Source: Planctomycetaceae bacterium
Lineage (GTDB): Bacteria > Planctomycetota > Planctomycetia > Planctomycetales > Planctomycetaceae
DNA length: 64,000 nt
Assembly: GCA_020638955.1 (NCBI GenBank)
Contig: JACKHO010000001.1
Coordinates: 558,001-622,000 of the forward strand
Reading direction: 5' to 3'
In this document: positions 25,771 to 34,903 of the stretch, piece after piece
Numbering within the stretch: position 1 is the first letter of the stretch
Layout: the number at the start of each line of letters is the position of its first letter
The notes under the pieces: generated by a model
Databases searched by the model: none
The model's input: only the letters and a program-made list of their open reading frames with translations
What the model was told of the DNA's origin: nothing
Made by a program: the position numbers and the translations under genes

Positions 25771-26616
25771 ATGCAACTCGCCTGCTTCCCTAACAGTTAT
25801 GGTCGGTTTGGTCCCGAGGCTGCGATTGAGCATTTGCCGCTTATTGGTGTGCACTGTCTGGAACTACCCATTAAGAACTCCGGCGTCCCTTCGTTCTTCA
25901 AAGAGACGCCCCTGCTGACCGACGCCAGCACGCTGGAAGAAGTTGATGCCGTTGTCCAGAAAATCAATGACGCTGGCATGCAGGTGTGCAGTTGCAACAT
26001 TAGCAGTGGCAACGTGGTGGATCCCGCAGTCGTCGAACGCACGCTGAAGAAGCTGGCGCTGGCTGAACGGGCTGGCGTCTCGCTCGTGGTCGCTGGCGGC
26101 GGCGAAGCGAAAACCATGGAAGAACAGCAGCGACTCGTGCAAAATCTCCGACGAATTGGTGATGCGGCTGCAGAACGCGGAATTACGTACTGCTGTGAAA
26201 CACATCCCGGCGCATTCCAGGATGCAGCCGCCATGCTGGCCACACTCAATGCCGTCAACCATCCCGCCATCCGGGTGAACTTCGATACGGGAAACATTTT
26301 CTTCTACAACGCCAACGCCAACTTGCTCGACGAACTTGAGCTCATCATGGACTGGGTGGCTCACGTCCACATCAAGGACACGAACGGACGCTTCAAAGAC
26401 TGGCACTTCCCTGCCCTCGGCGAAGGCGGCGCCGTCGACTTCGTAGCCGTCCGTGAGAAACTCGAAGAAGCGGGGTACGAGGGACCCATCAGTCTGGAAG
26501 TCGAAGGCATTGAAGGCGAGCCGGAACCGTCACTCGAAGAATACCAGCGCCGCATGCAGGCCAGCGTCGATCACCTCAAATCCTGCGGCTGGAACCTCGA
26601 CGACTGCTGCGTGTGA
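25771..26616 (+). CDS. Sugar phosphate isomerase/epimerase-like TIM barrel protein
   Basis: 281 residues, AP_endonuc_2 fold. Seen: a MQLACFPNSYGRFGPEAAIEHLPLIGVHCLELPI start, YCCETHPG with a metal-binding Glu, VNFDTGNIFFYN, WVAHVHIKDTNGRFKDWHFPALGEGGAVDF and ISLEVEGI, giving the Glu-Asp-His-Glu metal set of xylose isomerase-like enzymes. No signal peptide, so it is cytoplasmic. Substrate unknown. A paralogue with export-like N-terminus lies at 27459-28463. Confidence 0.87.
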   Translation: MQLACFPNSYGRFGPEAAIEHLPLIGVHCLELPIKNSGVPSFFKETPLLTDASTLEEVDAVVQKINDAGMQVCSCNISSGNVVDPAVVERTLKKLALAERAGVSLVVAGGGEAKTMEEQQRLVQNLRRIGDAAAERGITYCCETHPGAFQDAAAMLATLNAVNHPAIRVNFDTGNIFFYNANANLLDELELIMDWVAHVHIKDTNGRFKDWHFPALGEGGAVDFVAVREKLEEAGYEGPISLEVEGIEGEPEPSLEEYQRRMQASVDHLKSCGWNLDDCCV

Positions 26617-26708
26617 AAACGTGAGGATGTTAGGGCCGCGTAGGGCCGAATGCCGTGCAGGCGACTTACGTTTATTGAGGACCTTTCACTTCAGCCGGAC
26701 AATGCGGA

Positions 26709-27395
26709 ATGACGCACGGCACTCATGGTCGTGAGAAACAGCACGCGAGAGAGCGCCGTCTCTTCCTGCTGTCATTCGGAGCGTGTCTCCTCGTTGCGAC
26801 TTGTTTCTGGGCAGCCGTGTATGGGCCAGCATACGTGGCCTACTGGAGCTATTCCCCACTGGAGGGAGACATTCTGTTCCAGTCGTTGCCGCATGCCCCG
26901 CTGGTGAATGCCATCGAAGGCGTTTCCGAGTCCCCCTATTCACATTGCGGAATAGTGACCCGACAAGATGGTCGCTGGATGGTGTGTGAGTCCCTCCACG
27001 GGGTGGAAATGACACCACTCGGTGAATTCATTTTTCGGGGACGCAATCAAGGCTTTGCGGTCTACAGATTCAAGCCCGAACGGCAAAAGTATGTTCCGGA
27101 AACCATTCTCGCCGCGCAGAAATTTCTCGGTCGCCCCTACGACAGTCGCTACCGCATGGACGACGAACAAATCTACTGCAGCGAACTCATCTACAAGGCG
27201 TACGGCGAAGCATCGGGTGAACAGCTTGGGGAGCTTGTACGGATGAGCGACCTCAATTGGCGCCCGTTTGAGGAAACGATTCAATACTACGAAGGCGGAC
27301 CAGTTCCGCTGGATCGTGAATTGATCACCCCAAAGAATCTCGCAAAGGCCGAGCAACTTGAACTCGTCTTTGCACATCGTATCCGAGCTGATTGA
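26709..27395 (+). CDS. YiiX/YebB-like permuted NlpC/P60 cysteine hydrolase
   Basis: 228 residues. One N-terminal membrane helix (about 18-37) then a periplasmic domain with LEGDILFQSLP, the His motif YSHCGIVTRQDGRWMVCES (about 79-97) and the late Cys motif IYCSELIYKAYG (about 157). The His-before-Cys order is that of circularly permuted NlpC/P60 (PF05708). Such enzymes cleave amide or ester bonds in cell wall peptides or acyl substrates. Between two TIM-barrel genes but with separate spacing. Confidence 0.85.
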   Translation: MTHGTHGREKQHARERRLFLLSFGACLLVATCFWAAVYGPAYVAYWSYSPLEGDILFQSLPHAPLVNAIEGVSESPYSHCGIVTRQDGRWMVCESLHGVEMTPLGEFIFRGRNQGFAVYRFKPERQKYVPETILAAQKFLGRPYDSRYRMDDEQIYCSELIYKAYGEASGEQLGELVRMSDLNWRPFEETIQYYEGGPVPLDRELITPKNLAKAEQLELVFAHRIRAD

Positions 27396-27458
27396 CGTAG
27401 AGTAAAGCTGAGAAAACAATCTGTTGTCACTCGTTCCTGCCACTAGGAGTTCCTGGAA

Positions 27459-28463
27459 ATGCCCAATCGTTACCAACTTGATCGACGTGAACTTTTAAGG
27501 TATGCCGCTATGTTTGGGCCGGCGGTGCTGGGCGGGGCAGCTGTGATGGGAGAAGTTAGCAAAGTCGTCGACCGACCGGCGAAGCGGTACGACATGAAGA
27601 AGTCGATCAATTTGTGGGCACTCCCCTACCCTGACAAAATGTCGCTCACCGAATGTCTTCAGCTCTGCAAAGATGCGGGCTTCGATGGTGTCGAATTGAA
27701 TTTCGATTTGGAGTCTGATGTCTCGGTGAAGGCATCTGAGAAAGACCTGGAGAAAATTGGTCAGACAGCGCGGGACATTGGCATTGAAATCAGCGGGCTC
27801 TGTTCGTTTTTGTTCTGGCCGTATTCATTGACCTCGAACGACGTCGAGCGGCGCGCGAAGGGACGCGAACTGGCCGAGAAAATGGTGTACGCCGCGGCAG
27901 CGTTGGGAACGAAGAATCTACTTGTCGTTCCCGGCGCGGTGTACATCCCGTGGAATCCCGAACCGGAACCGGTGGCGAACGACGTTTGCTGGGATCGGGC
28001 GACGGAAGCCATTCAGGCGGTCATCCCGCACGCGGAGAAGACGGGCGTCTCACTCAACATGGAGAACATTTTTGCAAACGCATTTCTAATGAGTCCGGCG
28101 GAGATTAATCGCTTCGTCGATCAATTCGAGTCCGAGTCAGTCGGCATCCATTTCGACACCGGAAACATTATGCAGTTCCAGTTCCCGGAACATTGGATTC
28201 GGCAGTGCGGCGAGAGAATTCGCAACGTGCACTTAAAGGAGTACAGCAAACAGGCGGGAACGCAGTTTACGCTGGAAACATTCCGACCACTGCTCGACGG
28301 CACCACCAACTGGCCCGCCGTCCTCGATGCCTTTGCCGCCTGCAACTACACCGGCTATTTAACATTCGAGTATTTCATCCCTTACCCGCACTGGCACGAA
28401 GCCCTGGTCTACCACACCTCCGACGCCCTCGACCGCATGCTGGGCCGAAAGAATATGGCGTAG
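27459..28463 (+). CDS. Exported TIM-barrel sugar isomerase/epimerase-like protein
   Basis: 334 residues, AGGAG upstream. The N-terminus DRRELLRYAAMFGPAVLGGAAVMG (8-31) looks like a Tat-type signal. The mature AP_endonuc_2 barrel shows INLWALPYPDKMSLTECLQLCKDAGFDGVELNFD, LSLNMEN-type SLNMENIFANAFLMSP, IHFDTGNIMQFQFPEHWI, RNVHLKEYS and YLTFEYFIPYP with the metal ligands. Planctomycetes have many exported members, probably for sugar turnover. A strong hairpin lies after the stop. Confidence 0.87.
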   Translation: MPNRYQLDRRELLRYAAMFGPAVLGGAAVMGEVSKVVDRPAKRYDMKKSINLWALPYPDKMSLTECLQLCKDAGFDGVELNFDLESDVSVKASEKDLEKIGQTARDIGIEISGLCSFLFWPYSLTSNDVERRAKGRELAEKMVYAAAALGTKNLLVVPGAVYIPWNPEPEPVANDVCWDRATEAIQAVIPHAEKTGVSLNMENIFANAFLMSPAEINRFVDQFESESVGIHFDTGNIMQFQFPEHWIRQCGERIRNVHLKEYSKQAGTQFTLETFRPLLDGTTNWPAVLDAFAACNYTGYLTFEYFIPYPHWHEALVYHTSDALDRMLGRKNMA

Positions 28464-28876
28464 CGGTGGTAATCAGAAAAATAAGAGCCTGCTCCCAGGG
28501 GTTGGGAGCAGGCCCAAGCTACTCGCGACTCAGCGAATCATAAGGTGTCAATCAGGAGAGTGGTGTTACTCTGAGCCCCGATAAGAGAGCATCGTGAATG
28601 GCGAGATGAACGTTGTATTCGTCGCCCGGCTACAGGGAACTTCATGAAAAAACAGTGGTCATGTTATTGATGGTAAATCTGTTAGAAAATGTGCTGCAAC
28701 TTGCACGGGTTTGGCGTCACGTGCATCAGCTTTTGATAGTGATTCCTGAACGGGTGTGACGCGTGCATTTCGCCGCAGCATGGTGTCGGTTCATTGCGTT
28801 TTCGGCCCCGGCTCGTCTACATTGGGGGCACTCATTGGAACTCGTTGATTTCATTTCCGCAGCGAAGGCTTTGACA
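28464..28876. other. Intergenic region with strong hairpin
   Basis: About 410 bases. The only clear structure is the hairpin at 28487-28513; the remainder is A+T-richer and should hold the promoter of the following fusion gene. Confidence 0.45.
28487..28513 (+). terminator. Hairpin after the TIM-barrel gene
   Basis: GCCTGCTCCCA, loop GGGGT, TGGGAGCAGGC: 11 perfect base pairs, 24 bases after the stop codon. No T run follows, so it may end transcription imperfectly or only protect the mRNA 3' end. Confidence 0.55.
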
Positions 28877-30793
28877 GTGTCGCAACTTTCAATTTCGAAG
28901 GCGTTTTTCTGTGTGTTCATGCTGGCAAGTGTATTGCCGAGTCATGACGTGTTTGCTGCGGAAACGCGTGTTATTAAAGATGTCGAATATGCTTCGGTTG
29001 ACGGCAATAGTCTAAAGCTCGATTTATATTTGCCCGCTGCCGACAATCCGCCACTCGTGGTCTGGATTCACGGCGGCGGCTGGCGCAATGGCAGCAAGGA
29101 TCGCTGTCCAGTGACTTGGTTGACCGGACACAATTATGCGGTTGCCAGTATCTCCTATCGCCTGACGGACAAAGCCGTGTTCCCCGCCCAAATTCACGAC
29201 TGCAAAGGAGCCGTTCGCTGGCTCCGTGCGCACGCAAAGGAATACGGATACAGCGCGAAGAAAGTCGCCGTAGCAGGTAGCAGTGCTGGCGGTCATTTGG
29301 CGACCTTGCTTGGTACCACCAGCGATGTGAAAGAGCTCGAAGGAAACGTTGGCGGCAATGCAGATTACTCCTCACGCGTCGACGCCATTGTCGATTTCTA
29401 TGGGCCGGTCGATTTCATCCAACGCACGAAGTCGCAACCAAATAAGACGACAGAGGAAGGTTCGCCGGTGCGGCTGTTGCTCGGCGGGCCGGCAGATGAA
29501 AAAGTCGAACTCGCCCGTCTCGCATCACCCGCATTCCATGTGACCAAAGATGATCCTCCCGTCCTCATTTTTCACGGGTCAAAGGACAACACCGTGCTCA
29601 TGGCACAAAGCGAACGACTGGTCTCGGCATGCACCGAGGCTGGGGTGCCTGTGACCTTGAATGTTCTGGAAGGTTTGGGGCATGGGGGCAATGGATTCTT
29701 CGAAGGGGAGAATCAAACCAAGCTGGTGGCGTTTCTCGATGAACATCTGAAAGAGAATGCAGCCACCGGTCTGCCGCGCAGCACTCCTGAAGCTCAGGGG
29801 ATTTCTTCGGAAAGTATTCGAGCGTTTGTCGAAGCGGCGGACGCGAATGTGAATTCCATGCACAGCTTCATGCTGGTGCGTCACGGCCACGTGGTGGCCG
29901 AAGGCTGGTGGAGTCCCGAAGCGGCGGACAAACCACATATCCTTTGGTCACTGAGTAAGAGTTTTACTTCAACAGCCGTGGGGCTCGCGGTGGCTGAAGG
30001 AAAACTGAACATCGACGATAAGGTCCTCAAGTTCTTCCCGGAAGATGCTCCTGAGAATGCTTCAGAGCATTTGCAGGCCATGCGTGTGCGCGACCTGCTC
30101 ACCATGTCGACCGGGCACGATCCGATTCCACGACTCACGCAAGACGACGTCTGGACTAAGAAGTTCCTCGCCGATCCCGTTTCTCACAAGCCAGGATCAA
30201 CATTCCTGTACAACACCCCCGCCACCTATATGCAGTCGGCGATTGTGCAGAAGGTGACCGGTGAAACAGTCGTCGATTACTTAACACCGCGACTATTCGA
30301 GCCGCTCGGAATCGAGAATCCAGTCTGGGATACCAGCCCTCAGGGCATTTCGATCGGTGGATATGGACTTTATCTTCGTACCGAAGACATCGCAAAGTTT
30401 GGTCAGCTATATCTGCAGAAGGGGCAGTGGAACGGCAAGCAGCTTGTACCTGCTGATTGGATTGCAATGGCCACGAGCAAGCAGGTCGAGAACGACAAAG
30501 CCCCCAGCGCCGGCAATCCCGACTGGCGCCAGGGTTACGGATTCCAGTTCTGGCAATGTCGTCATGGCGCTTATCGCGGCGACGGGAAAGATGGCCAGTT
30601 CTGCATTGTGCTGCCCGAGCAAGATGCCGTCATCGCCATTACAGCCAAAACTGGCAACATGCAGCGAGAACTCGATTTGGTGTGGGAACACCTGCTGCCA
30701 GCATTTCAGAATGCTCCTCTGCCTGAGAATGCAGATGGCAACGCACAGTTGGCAACGTTGCTGAAAAGCTTACGCGTCAAAGACGCGAAATGA
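28877..30793 (+). CDS. Secreted alpha/beta-hydrolase - beta-lactamase-like fusion
   Basis: About 638 residues. GTG at 28877 with GAAGG 8 bases upstream gives a clean signal peptide (SISKAFFCVFMLASVLPSHDVFA); an ATG at 28763 adds a leader of 38 residues. The first domain (about 30-290) is a BD-FAE/Abhydrolase_3 esterase: oxyanion HGGG, nucleophile GSSAGG, and GLGHGG with the catalytic His. The second (about 300-625) is a class C beta-lactamase/EstB-like domain with SxxK in WSLSKSF and a YN motif in FLYNTPATYMQ. Both are serine hydrolases. The fused form should handle two ester or amide bonds of one substrate outside the cytoplasm. The substrate is unknown. Confidence 0.85.
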   Translation: MSQLSISKAFFCVFMLASVLPSHDVFAAETRVIKDVEYASVDGNSLKLDLYLPAADNPPLVVWIHGGGWRNGSKDRCPVTWLTGHNYAVASISYRLTDKAVFPAQIHDCKGAVRWLRAHAKEYGYSAKKVAVAGSSAGGHLATLLGTTSDVKELEGNVGGNADYSSRVDAIVDFYGPVDFIQRTKSQPNKTTEEGSPVRLLLGGPADEKVELARLASPAFHVTKDDPPVLIFHGSKDNTVLMAQSERLVSACTEAGVPVTLNVLEGLGHGGNGFFEGENQTKLVAFLDEHLKENAATGLPRSTPEAQGISSESIRAFVEAADANVNSMHSFMLVRHGHVVAEGWWSPEAADKPHILWSLSKSFTSTAVGLAVAEGKLNIDDKVLKFFPEDAPENASEHLQAMRVRDLLTMSTGHDPIPRLTQDDVWTKKFLADPVSHKPGSTFLYNTPATYMQSAIVQKVTGETVVDYLTPRLFEPLGIENPVWDTSPQGISIGGYGLYLRTEDIAKFGQLYLQKGQWNGKQLVPADWIAMATSKQVENDKAPSAGNPDWRQGYGFQFWQCRHGAYRGDGKDGQFCIVLPEQDAVIAITAKTGNMQRELDLVWEHLLPAFQNAPLPENADGNAQLATLLKSLRVKDAK

Positions 30794-30838
30794 TTGGCCT
30801 AACAACGCCGCGATCGCTCCCGCGAAGTCCCCTGCCCA

Positions 30839-32308
30839 CTATTTACGGTGCGGTGCTTCGGCTTCGAGTTTCAGCGTTTTCCAGAGCCGCATCCAGTAGG
30901 CGACGCCAATGACGGCTCCAATCAAAATTGCAGCCGATCCGGCCCAGAAGGAGAGATCCGGAGCCTGGAGCGGGGCGTTTCGAATTTCTGCAATCGCGCG
31001 GGCCGCGGCAGATCGAACTGTCACGTCTGAGTCGAACTGCTGAACTTTCGAAAGATGCGGGATGTACTCTCTCGAATATCCTCCCGCTCTTTGAAGTCCC
31101 TCAATTGATTGAAGTCGGATGTCAGGGTCCACGTCCTGGAGACGTTCCGCCAGTGCCTCACGTCCATCCGTACTTGATACCGAGAGCTCGGAGAGAGTTT
31201 TTACAGCCGCCTGACGCACAAACAGGTTTTCATTATTTGACGCTGTGATCCAGCGTTTTTCCCAAGCCGTCGTCTTGGCGGCATGCCCGGTGGTAAACAC
31301 GTTGCACACAAGTGAAATCAACAGTGCGATAGCGAGCGCTCGAGCCATCCAGCGGGAATAGAACCGCCGTTCATCTGCAATTTTTACCGGAGCGGGCGGT
31401 GCGGTTACGGCTGCCTCATCGACTGAGGGCTTCTCTTTTTGTGGTAGAGGTGCGGGTGTTCCATTGGCCGACTGCGCGACACGTTTTAAGTCGATGGATA
31501 ATTCTGCAGCAGACTCGTAGCGTCGTGAAATCTCTTTGCGTAAGAGCTTCGCCACAATGCGATCAAGTTCGATGGGGCAATCTGGCAACGTGTCGCACAC
31601 GCGCGGTGCAACGGCATTGCAGTGCTGGTGCAGCGTTCCAGCTGGTGTGTCGCAAACGAACGGAGGCTGCCCCGTCAACAGTTCGTACAGTACGCATCCC
31701 AGTGCGTACAGGTCGGTTTGTGGGACAACATCCTGCCCACGAATTTGTTCGGGGGCCATGTATTGGAATGTACCGGCCGTCTTGCCTGCCGCCGTAATTT
31801 TTCGGGCCGCTTCAACACTTGCCAGGCCGAAGTCACTCAGCTTGATGACCCCGGCTTTCGAGACCAGAAAGTTACTCGGCTTAATGTCGCGGTGAACAAC
31901 ACCCTGCTTATGTGAACACTCCAGTGCGGCACACATTTGAATTGCATAGTAGACCACCTGTTCCCAAGGAAGGCGTCCACGCTTTTCGAGTCGCTCTTCG
32001 AGGGTTCCCCCTTCGACCAGTTCCATGGCATAAAAGCGGCGGTCGTTTTCGCAAGCTCCACCAAAGCATCGAACTATGTTCGGGTGCTTCAAATTCTTGA
32101 GGACCTCAACTTCGCGCTCGAAGCGGGCCAGAACCGTCTCATCAGAAACGTCCGCAGGCAGCATTTTCAGCGCGACAATGCGACCGTTGATGACGTAGCG
32201 AGCCCGGTAGACAACGCCCATACCGCCTTCGCCAATCTGATCGATGACCTCAAAGGGCCACAACCAGTTGCGTCGCTTCGCGGGAGTGGTAGGTGGAGAT
32301 GTTGACAT
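30839..32308 (-). CDS. Ser/Thr protein kinase with HEAT-like repeats
   Basis: 489 residues. The kinase domain starts near the N-terminus: Gly loop GEGGMGVV (26-33), Lys 48, HRDIKPSNFL (about 148), LSDFGLAS, TFQYMAPEQ. A Pro-rich linker leads to a first membrane helix (ALAIALLISLVCNVF, about 330-345), then two to three HEAT-like repeats (NLFVRQAAVKTLSELS, DPDIRLQSIEGLQRAG, DVTVRSAAARAIAEI) and a second membrane helix (ILIGAVIGVAYWM, about 462-475). The repeats therefore likely sit outside as a sensor or docking module. Transcribed alone. Confidence 0.9.
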   Translation of the reverse strand: MSTSPPTTPAKRRNWLWPFEVIDQIGEGGMGVVYRARYVINGRIVALKMLPADVSDETVLARFEREVEVLKNLKHPNIVRCFGGACENDRRFYAMELVEGGTLEERLEKRGRLPWEQVVYYAIQMCAALECSHKQGVVHRDIKPSNFLVSKAGVIKLSDFGLASVEAARKITAAGKTAGTFQYMAPEQIRGQDVVPQTDLYALGCVLYELLTGQPPFVCDTPAGTLHQHCNAVAPRVCDTLPDCPIELDRIVAKLLRKEISRRYESAAELSIDLKRVAQSANGTPAPLPQKEKPSVDEAAVTAPPAPVKIADERRFYSRWMARALAIALLISLVCNVFTTGHAAKTTAWEKRWITASNNENLFVRQAAVKTLSELSVSSTDGREALAERLQDVDPDIRLQSIEGLQRAGGYSREYIPHLSKVQQFDSDVTVRSAAARAIAEIRNAPLQAPDLSFWAGSAAILIGAVIGVAYWMRLWKTLKLEAEAPHRK

Positions 32309-32661
32309 GGCTCGCCAAAACGTGGGGAGAGGTCCAGACCGTGGGCCTCACGCCGAAACTTATGTCAAAACGCTGCGGAAACACGAACTGCTTTGAATTG
32401 CCTCATGCAAATTCGATTTCCCTGTTCCGTTCGTACCGACTATATCAACAGTAAAACGGTACCCTTGCTGCCTGAAAACAACAATGTCGTTTCCATTTTG
32501 CCAGTCGTTAGCCAGCGAATCTCCTGAAATTGCTGGCATTTGCATTGTACGAAGAGAGCAGGAGATTTCCAAAAAAAATCATGCCATCGCATTGAGCAAA
32601 TTCGTCAAAGTCAAGGTAATCGGAGTGACGATGACTACTGCAGTAGAGGGGGAGGTGCGCC
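32309..32661. other. Intergenic region
   Basis: About 350 bases between divergent genes; it must hold promoters for both. Apart from the GGGGGAGG site just before 32662 nothing specific is seen. Confidence 0.4.
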
Positions 32662-33336
32662 GTGAAATATTCTCTGTTGCTAGTTGTGCTGCTGACGGGA
32701 TGTCAGGGGGGGAATCTTACAAACCGTTACCAGGATGGTGTCGACCGACTGGCCGATCGAGAAACCGCCTGGGAGGCCGTCTATAATCCTGCATTTGACG
32801 CAAGTCGTGCTGGGCGTGCCGATTGGCGTTCACACCCAATGAACCAGCGGCTGTTTCCGGTCCGCTCACAGAGGTACATTCTGGCCCCTTCTCATAGCTA
32901 CAGCAGCCCGGTGTACTCCTCGCTCAGTATGTTGTCCGGTCCGTCTCCGCGGCCAGTGGAGACAACGCCCCCGAGTAATGATCCCACTTTGCTGCCGGCT
33001 CCTGACATAGCGCCGACGCCCGAAGTGCCGGCGGACGACGCCAAACCGGAGCTCCCTGCTCGTGAACCAGAGGTGTCCGCTGCAGACGAGCTGCTCATCC
33101 CAGAACCCGTGCCAGGTTCGGACACAAAGACGGTCGTCTTTGTGGAAGTCGGCGAGGCACCAACCGAGCCAACGGCCATCCAACTCGGCTTCCAGTGGGC
33201 GGAAGAAGTTCAGGACTGGAAAGAGGAGTTGGAGTTCCAGGAGAATGGAAACCTCTCCCGCAAGAAGAATGGTGCGATTATCGCTCCCCGTCCAGATGGC
33301 CCTGCCCGACCAGTGTGGGCCCGCGACATTAAGTGA
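32662..33336 (+). CDS. Proline-rich lipoprotein of unknown function
   Basis: 224 residues. GTG start with GGAGG 6 bases upstream. The signal MKYSLLLVVLLTGC has a lipobox (LLTGC, Cys at 14). The mature part has an Arg/Asp-rich segment followed by a long Pro/Glu/Asp-rich low-complexity stretch (about 95-165) and ends in a Lys/Arg-containing tail. No family recognised. The stop overlaps the convergent ruvC stop region by 8 bases. Confidence 0.72.
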   Translation: MKYSLLLVVLLTGCQGGNLTNRYQDGVDRLADRETAWEAVYNPAFDASRAGRADWRSHPMNQRLFPVRSQRYILAPSHSYSSPVYSSLSMLSGPSPRPVETTPPSNDPTLLPAPDIAPTPEVPADDAKPELPAREPEVSAADELLIPEPVPGSDTKTVVFVEVGEAPTEPTAIQLGFQWAEEVQDWKEELEFQENGNLSRKKNGAIIAPRPDGPARPVWARDIK

Positions 33337-33886
33337 CGTTAAGTTCCAGCCGACAGCTGTGATAGTGGCAAAGTGCCATCGCACAGGCGTCGGCGACGTC
33401 GTTCGGCTCGAGTACCCGTCGGAGTCCCAGTTCACGTTGCACGGCGGCTTGAACCTGCTCCTTGGTCGCAGTACCGCTTCCCGTCAGTAGCTTCTTTACC
33501 TGTCGCGGCGAATAGCTGACAAGCTGCGTACCCTGCTCCTGTGCACAAAAGAGAATGGCCCCGCGCGCGTGAGCCATCAACATAGCGGTCTGCGGATTCC
33601 TCGGCATCGAAAAGACTTGTTCGATGATAAGCACGGCAGGCTGATACTCCAGGAGAATTTCCCGGACGCCGCCCCCAATTTCATGCACGCGCGAGGAGAG
33701 TGATTCCTTCGGCGACGAACGTACAACGCCGCCCTCCACAAGTTTGGGGCCGTTTGATGTACGGCGAACCACAGCGTAACCCGTGCGATTCAGTCCAGGG
33801 TCAATGCCCAAATAGACATCCGGAGCAGGCCCCTCGAACGAGTTGCCAATGGCAAATCCCAAGTTGTCGCTCCCTCGCGAAGGCAC
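33329..33886 (-). CDS. ruvC: Crossover junction endodeoxyribonuclease RuvC
   Basis: 185 residues from GTG at 33886, with AAAGGA 6 bases upstream; the frame is open to 33952 but extra residues do not fit the family. Resolves Holliday junctions with RuvAB. Seen: VYLGIDPGLNRTGYAVV with the first catalytic Asp, LIIEQVFSMPRNPQTAMLMAHARGAIL, PRQVKKLLTGSGTATKEQVQ, and PNDVADACAMALCHYH with the terminal acidic residues. A Gly-rich leader of about 25 residues precedes the core. ruvA and ruvB are not in the window. Confidence 0.93.
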   Translation of the reverse strand: MPSRGSDNLGFAIGNSFEGPAPDVYLGIDPGLNRTGYAVVRRTSNGPKLVEGGVVRSSPKESLSSRVHEIGGGVREILLEYQPAVLIIEQVFSMPRNPQTAMLMAHARGAILFCAQEQGTQLVSYSPRQVKKLLTGSGTATKEQVQAAVQRELGLRRVLEPNDVADACAMALCHYHSCRLELNVT

Positions 33887-33989
33887 GTTCAGTCCTTTCC
33901 TCTCATCGCCGATGTGTGCTTTCCAACTTGGACAAACTGTACGTTGTTTCACCTGAATCGTCGAGGTGAGTCCGATTCTGCGGGACGCG

Positions 33990-34283
33990 TTACAACTCCG
34001 ACTCGTCTTCCGTTGTCGTCTTCAACTGTCGGTATCGCCAAAGTCCCCATGCAAATATGGCAATGCAGCTCCCCTTGAGCAGCATCAGCCAGATTGGCTT
34101 CCACCATGCACCGGTTTGGATTTCGATGACATCTGAAACGCTGAACAGCAGAAATGCGATGGCGAGTATTCGAGTCAATCGCCGCATCTGATACGCACCT
34201 CGCATCGACTGCATCGCAAGAAGGATAGTAACGACCAGCCAAAGCACCGCCTCACACAAATTGAACCACTGCATCGAATTCAT
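33990..34283 (-). CDS. Small membrane protein
   Basis: 97 residues from ATG at 34283 (an in-frame TTG lies at 34301). Three hydrophobic helices (about 6-23, 36-52, 63-82) with basic residues between them and an acidic tail (TTTEDESEL). No family recognised. It is upstream of ruvC on the same strand, about 100 bases away. Confidence 0.65.
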   Translation of the reverse strand: MNSMQWFNLCEAVLWLVVTILLAMQSMRGAYQMRRLTRILAIAFLLFSVSDVIEIQTGAWWKPIWLMLLKGSCIAIFAWGLWRYRQLKTTTEDESEL

Positions 34284-34457
34284 GGGTAACGAACCTGACA
34301 AGCCTTCAGTAAAGCCGAGTTCAACTTCTCGACCATCTCAACTGCGGCGCCGCCGCACTCAACGATCTCAACCAATCGTGTCTGCTGATCTCCACTTCTG
34401 TAAGTACGAAGTTGAGCCCGCCTCCGCGAAATAATTCCAAGTTCCTGTTGACATCGT

Positions 34458-34469
34458 TTACGTGTGTAA
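34458..34469. promoter_or_regulatory. Possible BlaI-type operator (TTACGTGTGTAA)
   Basis: A palindrome TTAC-N4-GTAA lies 60 bases before the BlaI-like start, just after a TTGACA (34448-34453). A second GTGTAATC occurs at 34494-34501. The position fits autoregulation by the BlaI-type repressor, but the motif is inferred only from symmetry. Confidence 0.35.
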
Positions 34470-34528
34470 TCAATGCTCCCTCCGCATTGGCCACAAGTGT
34501 AATCGATGGTGGCAGCAAGGAGGTGAAC

Positions 34529-34903
34529 ATGGCTCAGGTTACGATTTCGGAAGCGGAGTGGCAGGTAATGAACCTGCTCTGGGAGCGTGAGCCCCTCGCC
34601 GCGCAGGATGTCATCGATGCAGTCGCGGAGCCCAACGGCTGGTCTCCTTCGACAGTGAAGACCATGTTGCACCGGCTGGTGAAGAAGGGCGTGTTGACCT
34701 TCGACAAGTCGGGCAAAAGCTATGTCTACCGCTCCCGCGTCGCCCGGACTGACTGTGTGCAAAACGAAAGCCAGTCGTTCCTGCAACGCGTTTTTGAAGG
34801 CGAACACGCAAACCTCGTCGCCTATTTTCTTCGTGATACTCAATTCAACGCGGACGAAATCGCAGAGCTTCGCCGCATTCTCGATGAGCAGGAGGCTCAG
34901 TAA
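34529..34903 (+). CDS. BlaI/MecI-family transcriptional repressor (pair 1)
   Basis: 124 residues from ATG at 34529 with a full AAGGAGGTG Shine-Dalgarno sequence. A winged helix covers SEAEWQVMNLLWEREPLAAQDVIDAVAEPNGWSPSTVKTMLHRLVKKGVL (about 7-56), and the C-terminal helices (FLQRVFEGEHANLVAYFL) give the dimer arm. The family represses its own operon until cleaved by the partner M56 protease. Stop and next start overlap as TAATG, so the pair is translated together. A possible operator lies at 34458-34469. Confidence 0.93.
   Translation: MAQVTISEAEWQVMNLLWEREPLAAQDVIDAVAEPNGWSPSTVKTMLHRLVKKGVLTFDKSGKSYVYRSRVARTDCVQNESQSFLQRVFEGEHANLVAYFLRDTQFNADEIAELRRILDEQEAQ

Noticed and set aside
28477..28530. 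Certain rho-independent terminator after the TIM-barrel gene
   Set aside because: The stem is perfect but no T run follows, so it is kept only as a hairpin of moderate confidence.
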